Notes: generated by a model from the sequence alone, not told the origin. Shown: positions 1-7,552, numbered from the stretch's first letter. The stretch: DNA of 64,000 nt from Streptomyces cyaneofuscatus (GCF_000718135.1 NZ_JOEM01000018.1:62001-126000), one strand, 5' to 3'. Made by a program: numbers and translations.

Positions 1-1166
1 CCGCGCCCGTTGCTCTGGCGCTCACCGCGCTGCCCGCGCTCGTCGTGACGACGGCTGCGGCCTCGCCGCCGTCCTCCCCCGAACCGTCGGCCCCGACAGC
101 GGTGTTCACCCTCGACGCCTCCAAGGGGACCTTCTCGGCGAAGGCGGCCGGCGGTCCGCGCGTGAGCGTGCTGGCCACCCGCATAGGGCAGGGCGCGGAC
201 ACGAAGATCCTCCGAGCCGGGGACGAGTGGGCCGTGTCGGATACCACCTTCGCCCGGTCCTCGGAGCCTTCCGCGCGCTCTGCGTGGGCGGCGTCCTCGA
301 AGTTCGCGGACCTCTCCTGGGCGGACGTCGGAGCGAAGACCTACACCCTCTACCGTGACGGCGCGAAGATCGGTACGACGTCGCAGCCGAGCTTCCGCGA
401 TACCGGTGTCACGCCCGGCACGGAGGCGGACTACCGGATCATCGGCGCCGGGAAGAAGGACACCCACACCTGGGGGATGACCGCGACCATCCCCAGCAGC
501 GATACCGCCGAGGCGCTGAACGCCACAGCGAAGGACATCGAGGCCAAAGCCCGCAAGTACTCCAAGTCGACGCTGCGCTGGCGCTCGTTCATCCGCCCGA
601 CCTGGGCCGGCATCCCCAAGGAACTCGCGAAGCTCTCGGGCTGCAAGTACACCAAGGGCTACAAGTACGCAGGGGATGCCCGCGGCTTCTCCGCGAAGCA
701 GAAGAACCCCGGCTCGCGCGCCGGGGTGACCGGAACGGTCAACTGGAAGAGCGGCAAAATCACATGGGACCGCTTCACCGGGAAGACCCGCGTGTACAAG
801 ACGTCGAACTCCCGGCTGGTCGCCACCCGTAAGGCCAGCGTGAAGAAGATCAAGTTCAAGGCGCTGAACAAGCACAACGGCAAGGAGCGCGGCGTTCGCA
901 TCATCATCGACGCCACCGACCCGTTCTGCCCCAAGACCGGCGCCAAGCGTGCGGGAATCGGCGCGTCCGCCACCGTAGAGATGACGCGGGGCGGCAGCTT
1001 CCACGTGACGGGCAAGCACCGCCAGGCCCCCGACCACGAGCTCTACATGTACAACTACGCGGGCAAGAAGTACAAGACGAAGACGATTCTGCGGGACAAG
1101 ATGCTGGACCTGCGGTGCATTTCGCAGCCGGCCTGCCAGCTCCAGAACATCGCCGCCAAGGGCTGA
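1..1166 (+). CDS. Secreted lysine-rich protein, 5' end outside window
   Basis: The reading frame is open from base 3, so the true start lies outside the window. The first residues (APVALALTALPALVV) are the hydrophobic core of a signal peptide, with an Ala-rich cleavage region and a Pro/Ser-rich stretch after it. The mature part of about 360 residues has an Ig/fibronectin-like stretch near residues 90-140 (WADVGAKTYTLYRDG..., typical of Streptomyces surface proteins) and a basic C-terminal half rich in Lys, Tyr and Gly with four Cys that could form disulfides. I do not recognise the family. It is probably exported. The stop at 1164-1166 is followed by a perfect hairpin at 1204-1240. Being real is nearly certain from codon bias; function is unknown. 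Confidence 0.8.
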   Translation, partial: APVALALTALPALVVTTAAASPPSSPEPSAPTAVFTLDASKGTFSAKAAGGPRVSVLATRIGQGADTKILRAGDEWAVSDTTFARSSEPSARSAWAASSKFADLSWADVGAKTYTLYRDGAKIGTTSQPSFRDTGVTPGTEADYRIIGAGKKDTHTWGMTATIPSSDTAEALNATAKDIEAKARKYSKSTLRWRSFIRPTWAGIPKELAKLSGCKYTKGYKYAGDARGFSAKQKNPGSRAGVTGTVNWKSGKITWDRFTGKTRVYKTSNSRLVATRKASVKKIKFKALNKHNGKERGVRIIIDATDPFCPKTGAKRAGIGASATVEMTRGGSFHVTGKHRQAPDHELYMYNYAGKKYKTKTILRDKMLDLRCISQPACQLQNIAAKG

Positions 1167-1203
1167 CCCCGCCCATTGCCGGCTGTAGGCCCGGTGGGAT
1201 GAT

Positions 1204-1240
1204 CCAGGGGCGGTCTCCCGCTGCGGGAAACCGCCCCTGG
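1204..1240 (+). terminator. Hairpin between secreted protein and membrane protein genes
   Basis: An 11-bp perfect inverted repeat, CCAGGGGCGGT at 1204-1214 and its complement at 1230-1240, with a smaller inner palindrome (TCCCGctgCGGGA). It lies after the stop of the preceding gene and directly abuts the ribosome binding site AGGGGAG (1241-1247) of the next gene. It may be a Rho-independent-type terminator without a U tract, as is usual in Streptomyces, or a leader hairpin for the downstream gene. Confidence 0.55.
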
Positions 1241-1250
1241 AGGGGAGATC

Positions 1251-1748
1251 ATGAAAGTCACGTTCCGGAAAGTCACGTTCGGCAAAGTCACGTTGGGCAG
1301 TGCTCTCTTCTACGCCCTGAACGTCACCGTCAGCTCATCGCTTATCGGCCTGGTCGCCGATAAGGTTCTGGCCTCCTTCGAGGAAGGCCCCTGGGACCCG
1401 CTGCTCTACGGCGAGCGCAGCGACCTGATCTTCCCCGGCGCCTGCCTGATCGTCCTGACCGCGGCCCGCTTGTTCCTTCCCCCCGCGCCCCGCTGGAAGG
1501 CCGCCATCGTCGACAGCAGCCTCTACCTGCTGCTGCTCCTGGCCTGCTACGGCGCCGTCCTCATGACCGATGGCAGCAACGTAGGTGAGGCGATCGGCGG
1601 GGCCTTCTCAGTCGCGCTGATGGCCCTGTACACCCTCCAACTCCCCGCCGCCTGGGCCCTGATCGCCTGGGCCACCGGCCACCTCACGTCCGCCGGGCCC
1701 CGCCGGGAGCAGAGCCCGGCCGCGTCACCGGCCGGTAGGCTTCTTTGA
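1251..1748 (+). CDS. Hypothetical integral membrane protein
   Basis: The 165-residue product starts at ATG 1251, 4 nt after AGGGGAG. It has four hydrophobic segments (about residues 17-37, 60-75, 84-103 and 114-140), so it is an inner membrane protein of no family I recognise. The N-terminus is odd: three imperfect copies of KVT(F/L)(R/G) encoded by three tandem 15-bp repeats. The 3' end overlaps the convergent redoxin gene by 24 bp. The C-terminal tail (SAGPRREQSPAASPAGRLL) is low complexity and cytoplasmic-looking. Codon bias and the strong ribosome binding site support it as a real gene; no function can be assigned. Confidence 0.72.
   Translation: MKVTFRKVTFGKVTLGSALFYALNVTVSSSLIGLVADKVLASFEEGPWDPLLYGERSDLIFPGACLIVLTAARLFLPPAPRWKAAIVDSSLYLLLLLACYGAVLMTDGSNVGEAIGGAFSVALMALYTLQLPAAWALIAWATGHLTSAGPRREQSPAASPAGRLL
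1254..1298 (+). repeat. Three tandem 15-bp coding repeats
   Basis: Copies at 1254-1268, 1269-1283 and 1284-1298 share the core AAAGTCACGTT and differ only in the last few bases. They encode the pentapeptides KVTFR, KVTFG and KVTLG directly after the start Met. The unit is a multiple of three, so copy changes would keep the frame. Confidence 0.9.
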
Positions 1749-2315
1749 AGGCTTGATGGCCCAGGCGGTCATCTCGTCGAGCATTTCGCGGTTGATCGCA
1801 CCCGATGCGGAGGACGCGACCTTCTGCTGGGCGTCGATGACGAAGGTGTAGGGGACCCCCCGGGACTGGATGATGCCCTTGGGCATGTCGAGGGTGGACT
1901 TGCCCAAGGGGTCGTGCAGATTCGGGTAGGTGACGTCGAACTCCCGGACGAAGGCCTTCGAGGCGCCGATGTTGCTTCCGTGGTTTATGCCGACCACGAC
2001 CACCCCCTTGTCCTTCATCGACTTCTCGAAGTCGACGAGCATGGGCATCTCCAGACGGCACGGCCCGCACCAGAACGCCCAGGCGTTGACCACGACCGTC
2101 TTGCCCCGGTAGTCCGACAGCCGAAACGGCTTCCCCTCGACCGTCTTCCCCCTGATATCCGGAACCTTGGGACGGTCCTTCACATCAATAGTCAGCACCC
2201 CCCTGTCGGACATGTGGTAGCTGGTCTGATCCGGCCGGTCCTGCGCCAGGACGGCAAAGGCGACACCTCCCACCACAACAGCAGCCACGGCGGCGGAGAT
2301 AACGGCACGCTTCAC
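1725..2315 (-). CDS. TlpA/ResA-like thiol-disulfide oxidoreductase
   Basis: A 196-residue membrane-anchored redoxin. Residues 1-24 form a signal anchor (KRAVISAAVAAVVVGGVAFAVLA). The AhpC/TSA-TlpA fold covers about 50-190, with the active site WCGPC (Cys83, Cys86), the cis-Pro loop GVP (Pro155) and the TlpA-type NxWAxWCGPC context. Proteins of this family act outside the membrane, usually reducing disulfides for cytochrome c maturation or other secreted client proteins. No cytochrome c biogenesis gene is nearby, so the client here could be one of the neighbouring Cys-containing secreted proteins; that is inference. The start is GTG 2315, with AGGA about 10 nt upstream. It is convergent with the membrane protein gene and overlaps it by 24 bp. 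Confidence 0.88.
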   Translation of the reverse strand: MKRAVISAAVAAVVVGGVAFAVLAQDRPDQTSYHMSDRGVLTIDVKDRPKVPDIRGKTVEGKPFRLSDYRGKTVVVNAWAFWCGPCRLEMPMLVDFEKSMKDKGVVVVGINHGSNIGASKAFVREFDVTYPNLHDPLGKSTLDMPKGIIQSRGVPYTFVIDAQQKVASSASGAINREMLDEMTAWAIKPSKKPTGR

Positions 2316-2502
2316 AGGTCAATTCCTCGCTCGGGCGGAAAACTTGCCGCTCATCCTCTCAACGCTCGTACGCCCTCCGCACATTGGGGTTATGCCCCCA
2401 GGGGCAGTGCCCCAAGAGCCACTACCGGCCACCCGTTCGACCCAAGCAGCATGGAAGCCGCTTCCCCACGACCAGGGGACGCGAACAGAACGGAGTGCTG
2501 CT

Positions 2503-2928
2503 GTGCAGGTAGGAAAAGCTGTCATCTCGGCCGCGATCGTGGCCGGCATGCTGGGCGGGGCCACCACCGCCACGGCCGCCGAGCCCGCCCCCAAGAGCAA
2601 GGCCGCCGCGAAGTGCGGCTACGAAAAGCGTCCCGGCGGCGGCTGGCTGGACTGCTGGAAGACGAAGAAGGGCACGCAGAAGAGCGCCGCCCACAAGGTG
2701 AAGAAGGGCAAGCACTTCTTCCACTTCGGCATCAAGGGCAACAACACCCGCTGGACCGCCTCGGTCTACAAGAAGGTCAAGGGCAAGGACATCAAGGTCC
2801 ACTCCCTCAAGGGCAAGGCCAACAACACCGAGGCCTTCACCAGCGACAAGAAGTACAGCGCGGGTAGCTACTACATCGTGTGGAAGTACGGAAAGACGGG
2901 CAGCAGGGCGTTCGGCGGAATCGAGTAG
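2503..2928 (+). CDS. Small secreted cationic protein
   Basis: The 141-residue product starts at GTG 2503 with CGGAG 7 nt upstream; longer in-frame starts have no signal sequence and no ribosome binding site. Residues 1-25 form a signal peptide ending ATTATAA. The mature protein is about 20 percent Lys, with two nearby Cys (KCGYEKRPGGGWLDCWK), alternating aromatic and basic residues, and no acidic clusters, so it should be strongly basic. The C-terminal half (SAGSYYIVWKYGKTGSRAFG) looks like beta strands. I do not recognise the family. A 19-bp hairpin terminator follows at 2997. It could be an envelope-binding or antimicrobial-type protein, but nothing proves this. Confidence 0.72.
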   Translation: MQVGKAVISAAIVAGMLGGATTATAAEPAPKSKAAAKCGYEKRPGGGWLDCWKTKKGTQKSAAHKVKKGKHFFHFGIKGNNTRWTASVYKKVKGKDIKVHSLKGKANNTEAFTSDKKYSAGSYYIVWKYGKTGSRAFGGIE

Positions 2929-2996
2929 ACCTCGACCAGCCGCAACACAGGAGGGGCCCGCCGAACGGACACCATTGACCCATGCCCCTTCGTCGT

Positions 2997-3039
2997 GACG
3001 TCGGCCTGATCCACCTTGTCGGTGGATCAGGCCGACGTC
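2997..3039 (+). terminator. Perfect 19-bp hairpin terminator
   Basis: GACGTCGGCCTGATCCACC at 2997-3015 pairs perfectly with 3021-3039 around a 5-nt loop (TTGTC). It lies 68 bp after the stop of the small cationic protein gene and is its likely terminator. There is no U tract, as is usual in high-GC actinobacteria. Confidence 0.75.
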
Positions 3040-3082
3040 GTGTTCGGGTGGGCAGGTCGTGTTACCGAGGCCACCCCAGAAC

Positions 3083-3118
3083 CCACCTGCACCACCTGGA
3101 CCACCTGCACCACCTGGT
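3083..3118 (+). repeat. Two tandem 18-bp copies
   Basis: CCACCTGCACCACCTGGA (3083-3100) is followed by a copy with one change (3101-3118). Each copy is itself made of two CCACCTG-type half units. It lies between the two hairpins 2997-3039 and 3179-3216, in the 336-bp space 2929-3264 that has no gene. Confidence 0.85.
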
Positions 3119-3178
3119 GACCGCAGCCGGAATGAACAGACACCCCGCTCACCCCGACACGCACCTCACACTTCACAG

Positions 3179-3216
3179 CACTCCGCCCCACCGGACAGAT
3201 CCGGTGGGGCGGAGTG
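3179..3216 (-). terminator. Perfect 17-bp hairpin terminator
   Basis: CACTCCGCCCCACCGGA at 3179-3195 pairs perfectly with 3200-3216 around the tetraloop CAGA. It lies 48 bp beyond the stop of the minus-strand ricin-type gene and is its likely terminator. Confidence 0.75.
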
Positions 3217-3264
3217 AAGCGGCATGGGTCAACAGTGTCCGAACGGCGGGGCTCCTCCTCGCGT

Positions 3265-3834
3265 TCACAGACCTGTCGGGTCGTTCTTCTTCCACATCAG
3301 GGCGAACGCCTGCTTCTTCAGCTTGGCCGTCTTGTTCGAGTACTTCATCAGCGTGATCGCCTTGCCCTTCTTGTCCGACTGGGCCGACATCACCAGCTTC
3401 CCCCCGCCGTAGGAGGTGATCCGCCGGTCGGACAGGGTCCACCACTGCGTCTTGGAGCGCTTGTTGCACCCGTACTGGCGGACCGTCGCCCCCGACTTCT
3501 TCGACGTCGGCGCCAGGCACTTGCCGGACTTACGGTTCTGGATCACATACCGGGGCCGCTCGGCCGGCTTGTTCGCGTTGACCCAGAGCAGGTTCCAACG
3601 CTGCGTCGTGGACTTCTTGTTGCAGCCCCGCAGCTTCACCGCCGTCTTGGACTTCTTCGAGTTGTCCATCGAGAAGCACAATCCGGTCTTTCCGTACACC
3701 TTGGTAAGGCCCGTGTTCTTGTACGGGTCGTCCCCCGCCGGTGCAGGCGCCGCCCCTGCCGGAGCGGCAACGCCCCCCAGCACCGCCACGGCGGCCCCGG
3801 ACACCAACACGGCCCTCATCGCCTGCAACACCAC
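3265..3834 (-). CDS. Secreted ricin-type beta-trefoil (RICIN) protein
   Basis: The 189-residue product begins with a signal peptide (residues 1-28, ending APAGA). The rest is one ricin B-lectin-type beta-trefoil of about 140 residues, seen from the QxW motifs TQRWNL and TQWWTL, the CFSMD and CLAPTS strands and paired Cys. Family members bind sugars or other ligands and are often attached to hydrolases; here the trefoil stands alone, so it may be a secreted lectin-like protein. The mature part is very Lys-rich, like its neighbour at 2503. The start is taken as GTG 3834, with GGAGG about 7 nt upstream; ATG 3819 is an alternative. It is divergent from the DUF3515 gene. Confidence 0.78.
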   Translation of the reverse strand: MVLQAMRAVLVSGAAVAVLGGVAAPAGAAPAPAGDDPYKNTGLTKVYGKTGLCFSMDNSKKSKTAVKLRGCNKKSTTQRWNLLWVNANKPAERPRYVIQNRKSGKCLAPTSKKSGATVRQYGCNKRSKTQWWTLSDRRITSYGGGKLVMSAQSDKKGKAITLMKYSNKTAKLKKQAFALMWKKNDPTGL

Positions 3835-3968
3835 AGGCCCCCTCCCACAACAGCGCCCGTGACCCCTGCGGCCCGAGCTCCGCCGAGCCTACGCACGGAG
3901 ATCAGTGGGCGATATTGGCCTGGGGGGCAGCGCACTTGGGGGCAATACCGCCTCTTACAGTTTTTCTC

Positions 3969-4487
3969 ATGCCCAAGCACTCCCGCACCCTGCCCGTCCT
4001 TGCGACCATCGTGACCGTGGCCGGTCTGGCCCTGCTGGCCATCCAATTCCTCCCCGTCGCCGGACCCTCCACCGAAGGAGCCCCACAGGCGGAAAGCGCG
4101 GTCTGCCGCGACCTGGCCGCCGGCTACCCCGACAAGATCGGCGGACACGAGAAGACCGTGACCTCCCCCGGCGCCGCCGTCTACGGCGACCATGTCATCA
4201 CCCTGCGGTGCGGCCTGCCCGAAATGCTGCCCACCACCGACCTGTGCGTCACCGCAGACGGCGTCGACTGGGTACTGAAGGACAGCGGGCAGGGCGAGGC
4301 CGACAAGACCATCACCACCTTCGGCCGTAAGCCGGCCGCCCAAGCCGTCATCGACCCCGAAGTCCCCTCCGACGTCGCTCTCGTCGAACTCGCCGCCGCC
4401 GTGAAGAACCTCCCCCACAACGACCGCAAGTGCATCGACCAGGCCGACGCCGCATACCCCACCCCCACCGGGCACCACACCCCCTGA
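3969..4487 (+). CDS. DUF3515-like membrane-anchored protein
   Basis: The 172-residue product has one N-terminal membrane segment (residues 8-27) and an extracytoplasmic domain. The pattern AAVYGDHVITLRCGLP...CVTADGVDWV...TTFGRKPAAQAVI matches the DUF3515 family of actinobacterial membrane-anchored proteins, whose role is unknown. Conserved Cys residues at CRDL, LRCG, LCVT and KCIDQ may pair. There is no ribosome binding site; instead TACAGT at 3956-3961 sits 7 nt before the ATG, so the mRNA is probably leaderless. It may be a paralogue of the housekeeping copy found elsewhere in streptomycetes. A 12-bp hairpin at 4502 ends it. Confidence 0.7.
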   Translation: MPKHSRTLPVLATIVTVAGLALLAIQFLPVAGPSTEGAPQAESAVCRDLAAGYPDKIGGHEKTVTSPGAAVYGDHVITLRCGLPEMLPTTDLCVTADGVDWVLKDSGQGEADKTITTFGRKPAAQAVIDPEVPSDVALVELAAAVKNLPHNDRKCIDQADAAYPTPTGHHTP

Positions 4488-4501
4488 CCCCGACAGCACG
4501 A

Positions 4502-4530
4502 AGGCCCGCACCCAGGCGGGGTGCGGGCCT
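4502..4530 (+). terminator. 12-bp hairpin terminator after DUF3515 gene
   Basis: AGGCCCGCACCC at 4502-4513 pairs perfectly with 4519-4530 around a 5-nt loop, 14 bp after the stop codon. Confidence 0.75.
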
Positions 4531-4944
4531 CGCGGGACAGCCGGGACCGGGCGGATCCCCGTGCCCTGGGTGTGGCGTAACCGGGACACCCCCCACCTCT
4601 TCTGAACTGCCCGCACGGGCCCTGCACCTGGAGGCAGCGCACCGCAGGGCAGTACCCGAACATCCCATACCCGACCCCCGCCCCGCTGCCGCAGGCCAGA
4701 CCTCCGCGGCCGCCGCCAAGCCGTAGCCCAAGAGGCTCACCCAGGGCGCCGACGAGGCCCGACCGCATTGGCCAGCTCGTCGGCCTCGTCGACCCGTTCC
4801 ACGCAGAGAGCCCCCAGGCCGACCGCCCGGGGCTTTGTCGCTGTCTGGCCCTGCTCGGGGCCTTCATGCTCTCCACTTGCCTGAGACCCACCGGCAAATG
4901 GCCCATTTGAGGCGCCGGGTGATGGGGCGTCCGCCCCAGCGGCA

Positions 4945-4972
4945 GTTGCTCGTTGCTCGTTGCTCGTTGCTC
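4945..4972 (+). repeat. Four tandem copies of GTTGCTC
   Basis: Four perfect 7-bp copies, GTTGCTC, at 4945-4951, 4952-4958, 4959-4965 and 4966-4972. The array interrupts the minus-strand transposase frame just after the conserved C-terminal block, so it marks the decay point. Confidence 0.95.
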
Positions 4973-4984
4973 GGCGGATGAGCA

Positions 4985-5105
4985 TGCGGAGCGTGACGCC
5001 GGAGCTCGCCGAAGCCGTTCGTCCACGCGTGCGTGCGCTCGACCACCCAGCGCTTGCCTGCCTGGAGCGGGGAGGGCGGTCGCCCCACGACCTTCGATGG
5101 CGCAA
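4985..5105 (-). pseudogene. IS5-like transposase C-terminal remnant
   Basis: The minus-strand frame carries SPLQAGKRWVVERTHAW, followed directly by TNGFGELRR (5073-4996). This matches the C-terminal block of IS5-family DDE transposases (the conserved E of the catalytic triad lies in RWVVERT). No N-terminal half, no D-D residues and no terminal inverted repeats are visible, and the frame runs into the 7-bp array at 4945-4972. It is therefore a short scar of an old insertion rather than a working element. Confidence 0.7.
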
Positions 5106-5257
5106 GATTTACAAATGCAGAATTCAACTATCGCCCTGCCAAGGGCGCCTGTTCGGCAGGCGGCGGAGCTCGTTCTGACGTGATCCGCCCTCGCGGTGAC
5201 GCTCAGGAGCACGGTCTGCCGAACTGGGCGGACCTCGTGGGGCACCCCTGCCGAGAA

Positions 5258-5296
5258 GGCCGCGTCCGGCCCCGGGTCAGGAAGCCGGACGCGGCC
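5258..5296 (-). terminator. 13-bp hairpin terminator of the orphan LuxR gene
   Basis: GGCCGCGTCCGGC at 5258-5270 pairs perfectly with 5284-5296, loop of 13 nt, ending 5 bp beyond the minus-strand stop at 5302. Confidence 0.7.
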
Positions 5297-5301
5297 GGCA
5301 C

Positions 5302-5649
5302 TCACGCGGCAGACACGTTCCGGATGACGGGAGTGAGCGCAAGGTGCTGGCATGAGCAGTGCGGATCGGCACACAGCACACCATGGAACAGCACGGACAA
5401 CACTGCGGCCTGCAGCCGAGTCTCCTGCCCTAGTTTATCCACTATTCGTGCCACATGAGCCTTCACTGTCCGCTCTGCGATACCCAGCTCCCGCGCCAGC
5501 TGCCGGTTGCCCAATCCCGTACCCAGCAGGAGAAGGACTTCCTTCTCCCGGCCCGTCAGTTGCTTGAGCCTTCCGATCCCACTCACTGGAGCGATTCCGG
5601 TTCGCCGGTACGCGCAAGCCGAATCTGCTGCTTCGGACCGCTTCGACAT
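5302..5649 (-). CDS. Short orphan LuxR-family regulator
   Basis: A 115-residue protein consisting of a LuxR C-terminal helix-turn-helix (LTGREKEVLLLLGTGLGNRQ, then LARELGIAERTVKAHVARIV, about residues 31-80), with about 30 residues before it and a Cys/His-containing tail (CADPHCSCQH). It has no receiver, PAS or ATPase domain. The tail could bind a metal, which is inference. The start is ATG 5649 with GGAAGGG 5 nt upstream, preferred over a longer in-frame start without a ribosome binding site. It ends in a 13-bp hairpin. It is likely a DNA-binding regulator; targets are unknown. Confidence 0.8.
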   Translation of the reverse strand: MSKRSEAADSACAYRRTGIAPVSGIGRLKQLTGREKEVLLLLGTGLGNRQLARELGIAERTVKAHVARIVDKLGQETRLQAAVLSVLFHGVLCADPHCSCQHLALTPVIRNVSAA

Positions 5650-5963
5650 ACTGGCCCTTCCTGATCCCACTGTTCCCAGCAGAGCCCCGTGCCCTGGGTG
5701 CGGCGGCGATCACGACCCAACCTAGCCCTCACAGCTGACAGGGGCACGCTAGAAACGCTGAGGCCCTTCGAGGACAGCCCCCCCCAAGGGACAATTTCGG
5801 CCAACTCGATGAGGACATAGGCTCATTCTGCGCAATAGCAAACAGCGCAACCGCCAGGGGAACTCCGTACACAGCCGCTGCACCGCCGGCCTCGTGCCCG
5901 TCCGTACCCAGCAGGCCGCAGCGGTGCGGATGGTGTTCGGTTCGCCGTAGGCGGACGCTCCGG
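5650..5963. other. Intergenic stretch, no gene seen
   Basis: These 314 bp lie upstream of the orphan LuxR gene and downstream of the minus-strand hypothetical gene at 5964. It should hold the LuxR promoter on the minus strand. I see no convincing coding frame, hairpin or repeat. Confidence 0.5.
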
Positions 5964-6341
5964 TCAGCGGGGCATCCGCCGTCCCAGCTCTTGCGCCTTC
6001 TTACGCAGGCCCGCAGCCCAGGCTCCGGCTTCGGCAGGGGCGGACAACCCAGTGACGGCGGACACCTGCACGTCTGCCATCTCGGCTTCCGGGGCGGCTC
6101 CGAGCAGTGCCCAGTCCACCGTGACCCCGGCGCGCTCCGCAAGAACCAGCACGGTGGCCGTGAAGCCATCGGCGAGCGCGAGCCAGATGGCGTGGCTCGT
6201 TCTTCGGTGCTTCGCCAGGAGGGCGTTGACGAAGACCTCGAAGGTGTCAGGGGTGATCTGGCACTCGTCGTTCTCCATAGGCCCGATGCCCGACGGGAGT
6301 TCCAGCTCCGCTTCGAAGACCGCCACCTGGCGCTGGAACAT
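5964..6341 (-). CDS. Hypothetical protein
   Basis: The 125-residue product has no signal peptide or membrane segment. It is acidic in the first 60 residues (FEAELELPSGIGPMENDECQ) and has a helical, Ala-rich C-terminal half. I do not recognise a family. AAAGG lies 11 nt before ATG 6341; ATG 6278 (MENDECQITPD) is an alternative start. Codon bias favours this frame. It is divergent from the NIPSNAP gene. Confidence 0.5.
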   Translation of the reverse strand: MFQRQVAVFEAELELPSGIGPMENDECQITPDTFEVFVNALLAKHRRTSHAIWLALADGFTATVLVLAERAGVTVDWALLGAAPEAEMADVQVSAVTGLSAPAEAGAWAAGLRKKAQELGRRMPR

Positions 6342-6532
6342 ACGGGAAGCGGTACCTTTCAGCTGGTCATGACGGGCCAGCGTATCCAGCCGTTCCGCTG
6401 CGGGCGATGCGGTGCCGGATGCCGCTTGAAGACGGGGAAGCGCAGTTCACCGCCGCGTGGGCGGGTACGGCGGTGGCATGGAGCATCCCCCTGCCGTGGC
6501 CAGGACCAAGGCGGTGGCGGCATCATGCAGGC

Positions 6533-6883
6533 ATGATCACCATTCATCTGAAGTACGAGATCGACGCCGAGAAGCTCGACGATTTCGAGGAGTACGGTCG
6601 CCGCTGGGTCCGGCTCGTCAACCGGTTCGGCGGGACGCACCACGGCTACTTCCTGCCGAGTGAGGGCGACAGCGACATCGCCTACGCCTTGTTCTCCTTC
6701 CCCAGCCTGGCCGCGTACGAGCAGTACCGCTCGGACAGCATGTCCGACCCGGAGTGCCAGGAAGCGTTCGCGCTGGCGCGTGAGACCCGCTGCATCAAGC
6801 GCTACGAGCGCCGTTTCCTCAGGCCGCTCGACGGTCCCCCCGTCGTAGGCGTCGGCGAGGGGCAGGCACAGGCACAGGGATAG
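6533..6883 (+). CDS. NIPSNAP-family protein
   Basis: A 116-residue protein with one NIPSNAP/ferredoxin-like alpha-beta domain: the start MITIHLKYEIDAEKLDDFEE, the HHGYFLPSEGD...YALFSFPSLAAYEQYR core and the ERRFLRPL end are typical. The family's biochemical role is not settled; stand-alone bacterial members are small dimeric proteins. The start ATG 6533 is chosen because the domain begins there; no good ribosome binding site is seen. The last residues (GQAQAQG) and the stop codon TAG are encoded by the hexamer array at 6861-6908, so the tail is probably not functional. Confidence 0.82.
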   Translation: MITIHLKYEIDAEKLDDFEEYGRRWVRLVNRFGGTHHGYFLPSEGDSDIAYALFSFPSLAAYEQYRSDSMSDPECQEAFALARETRCIKRYERRFLRPLDGPPVVGVGEGQAQAQG

Positions 6884-6908
6884 GCACAGGGATAGGGATA
6901 GGGATAGG
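6861..6908 (+). repeat. Eight-unit hexanucleotide array spanning a stop codon and an RBS
   Basis: Eight 6-bp units: GGCAGG, CACAGG twice, GATAGG, CACAGG, then GATAGG three times, ending 1 nt before an ATG. The array encodes the NIPSNAP C-terminus and its TAG stop (6881-6883), and its last copies supply AGGGA in front of ATG 6910. Confidence 0.95.
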
Positions 6909-6909
6909 G

Positions 6910-7416
6910 ATGCGCTGCAATCCTCGGATGCGGGACATCCTGCGGGCCACCGACGTCACCCGCCTCAGCGACCGGGACATTCCGCTCATGTTCCGTGAGG
7001 TCGTGGAGCGCGGGTGGTCCGTCACGGCCTCCGGTGGGCGCGTGCTGACCGCCCTGCGGACGGAGGTGCCCGGCGTCCACTCCGACCGGCTCGCGGAGGA
7101 GACGACGGTCAACGGGAGGGGGATGACCGACTACGACCTCCCGGCCGCACCGGACGAACGCACACCCCTCCTCGTCCGAAGGTGTCTGGCGTATGTGGGT
7201 GCTTGCCTCCGGCGGGCTCGGGAGGAGTTCGGCGACACCGATGTGAGGGCGTACGTCTCCCTCTCCTTCGCCGATACCGACGAGGCCCTCCTCACCTCGA
7301 ACGTCACCTTCTGCACCCCGCTTCCCGACGTACGCGGCTACATCCCGGGCCTGGAGGACGTAGTGGATGCCGCGGTCGCGGAGATCTCCGCTGAGGACTG
7401 CTCCACATGGTCGTGA
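6910..7416 (+). CDS. Hypothetical protein downstream of NIPSNAP
   Basis: A 168-residue soluble protein of no family I recognise, without signal peptide or membrane segments. The middle (SFADTDEALLTSNVTFCTPL) may form beta strands. Its ribosome binding site (AGGGA, about 5 nt before ATG 6910) is made by the hexamer array, and it lies only 26 bp after the NIPSNAP stop, so the two genes are probably cotranscribed. It ends at 7416, before the DD-carboxypeptidase promoter region. Confidence 0.6.
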   Translation: MRCNPRMRDILRATDVTRLSDRDIPLMFREVVERGWSVTASGGRVLTALRTEVPGVHSDRLAEETTVNGRGMTDYDLPAAPDERTPLLVRRCLAYVGACLRRAREEFGDTDVRAYVSLSFADTDEALLTSNVTFCTPLPDVRGYIPGLEDVVDAAVAEISAEDCSTWS

Positions 7417-7552
7417 TCCAGCGGCAACGGCGCTGATCGGCTGCTGCTGCGGCCGGTGCTCCCGCGCATTGCGACGAATACGCCGTGCCGTTCGGGTGAC
7501 TACCGTTCGCGCCACCCGTATCCGGCCTCCGGCGGGGTCCATACCTGACCCC

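Larger units (their letters stand above)
4531..5257. other. Non-coding or decayed stretch
   Basis: About 730 bp with open frames on both strands but no convincing intact gene. It contains a recognisable transposase fragment (4985-5105, minus strand), a 7-bp tandem array at 4945-4972 and an AT-rich pocket around 5103-5130 that is unusual for this window. The minus-strand frame ending near 4737 (GLGALCVERVDEADELANAVG) looks protein-like but has no start and no family I recognise. The whole stretch is best read as insertion-element debris. Confidence 0.5.

Noticed and set aside
4945..4972. CRISPR-like array
   Set aside because: Units are 7 bp without spacers, and no cas genes are in the window.
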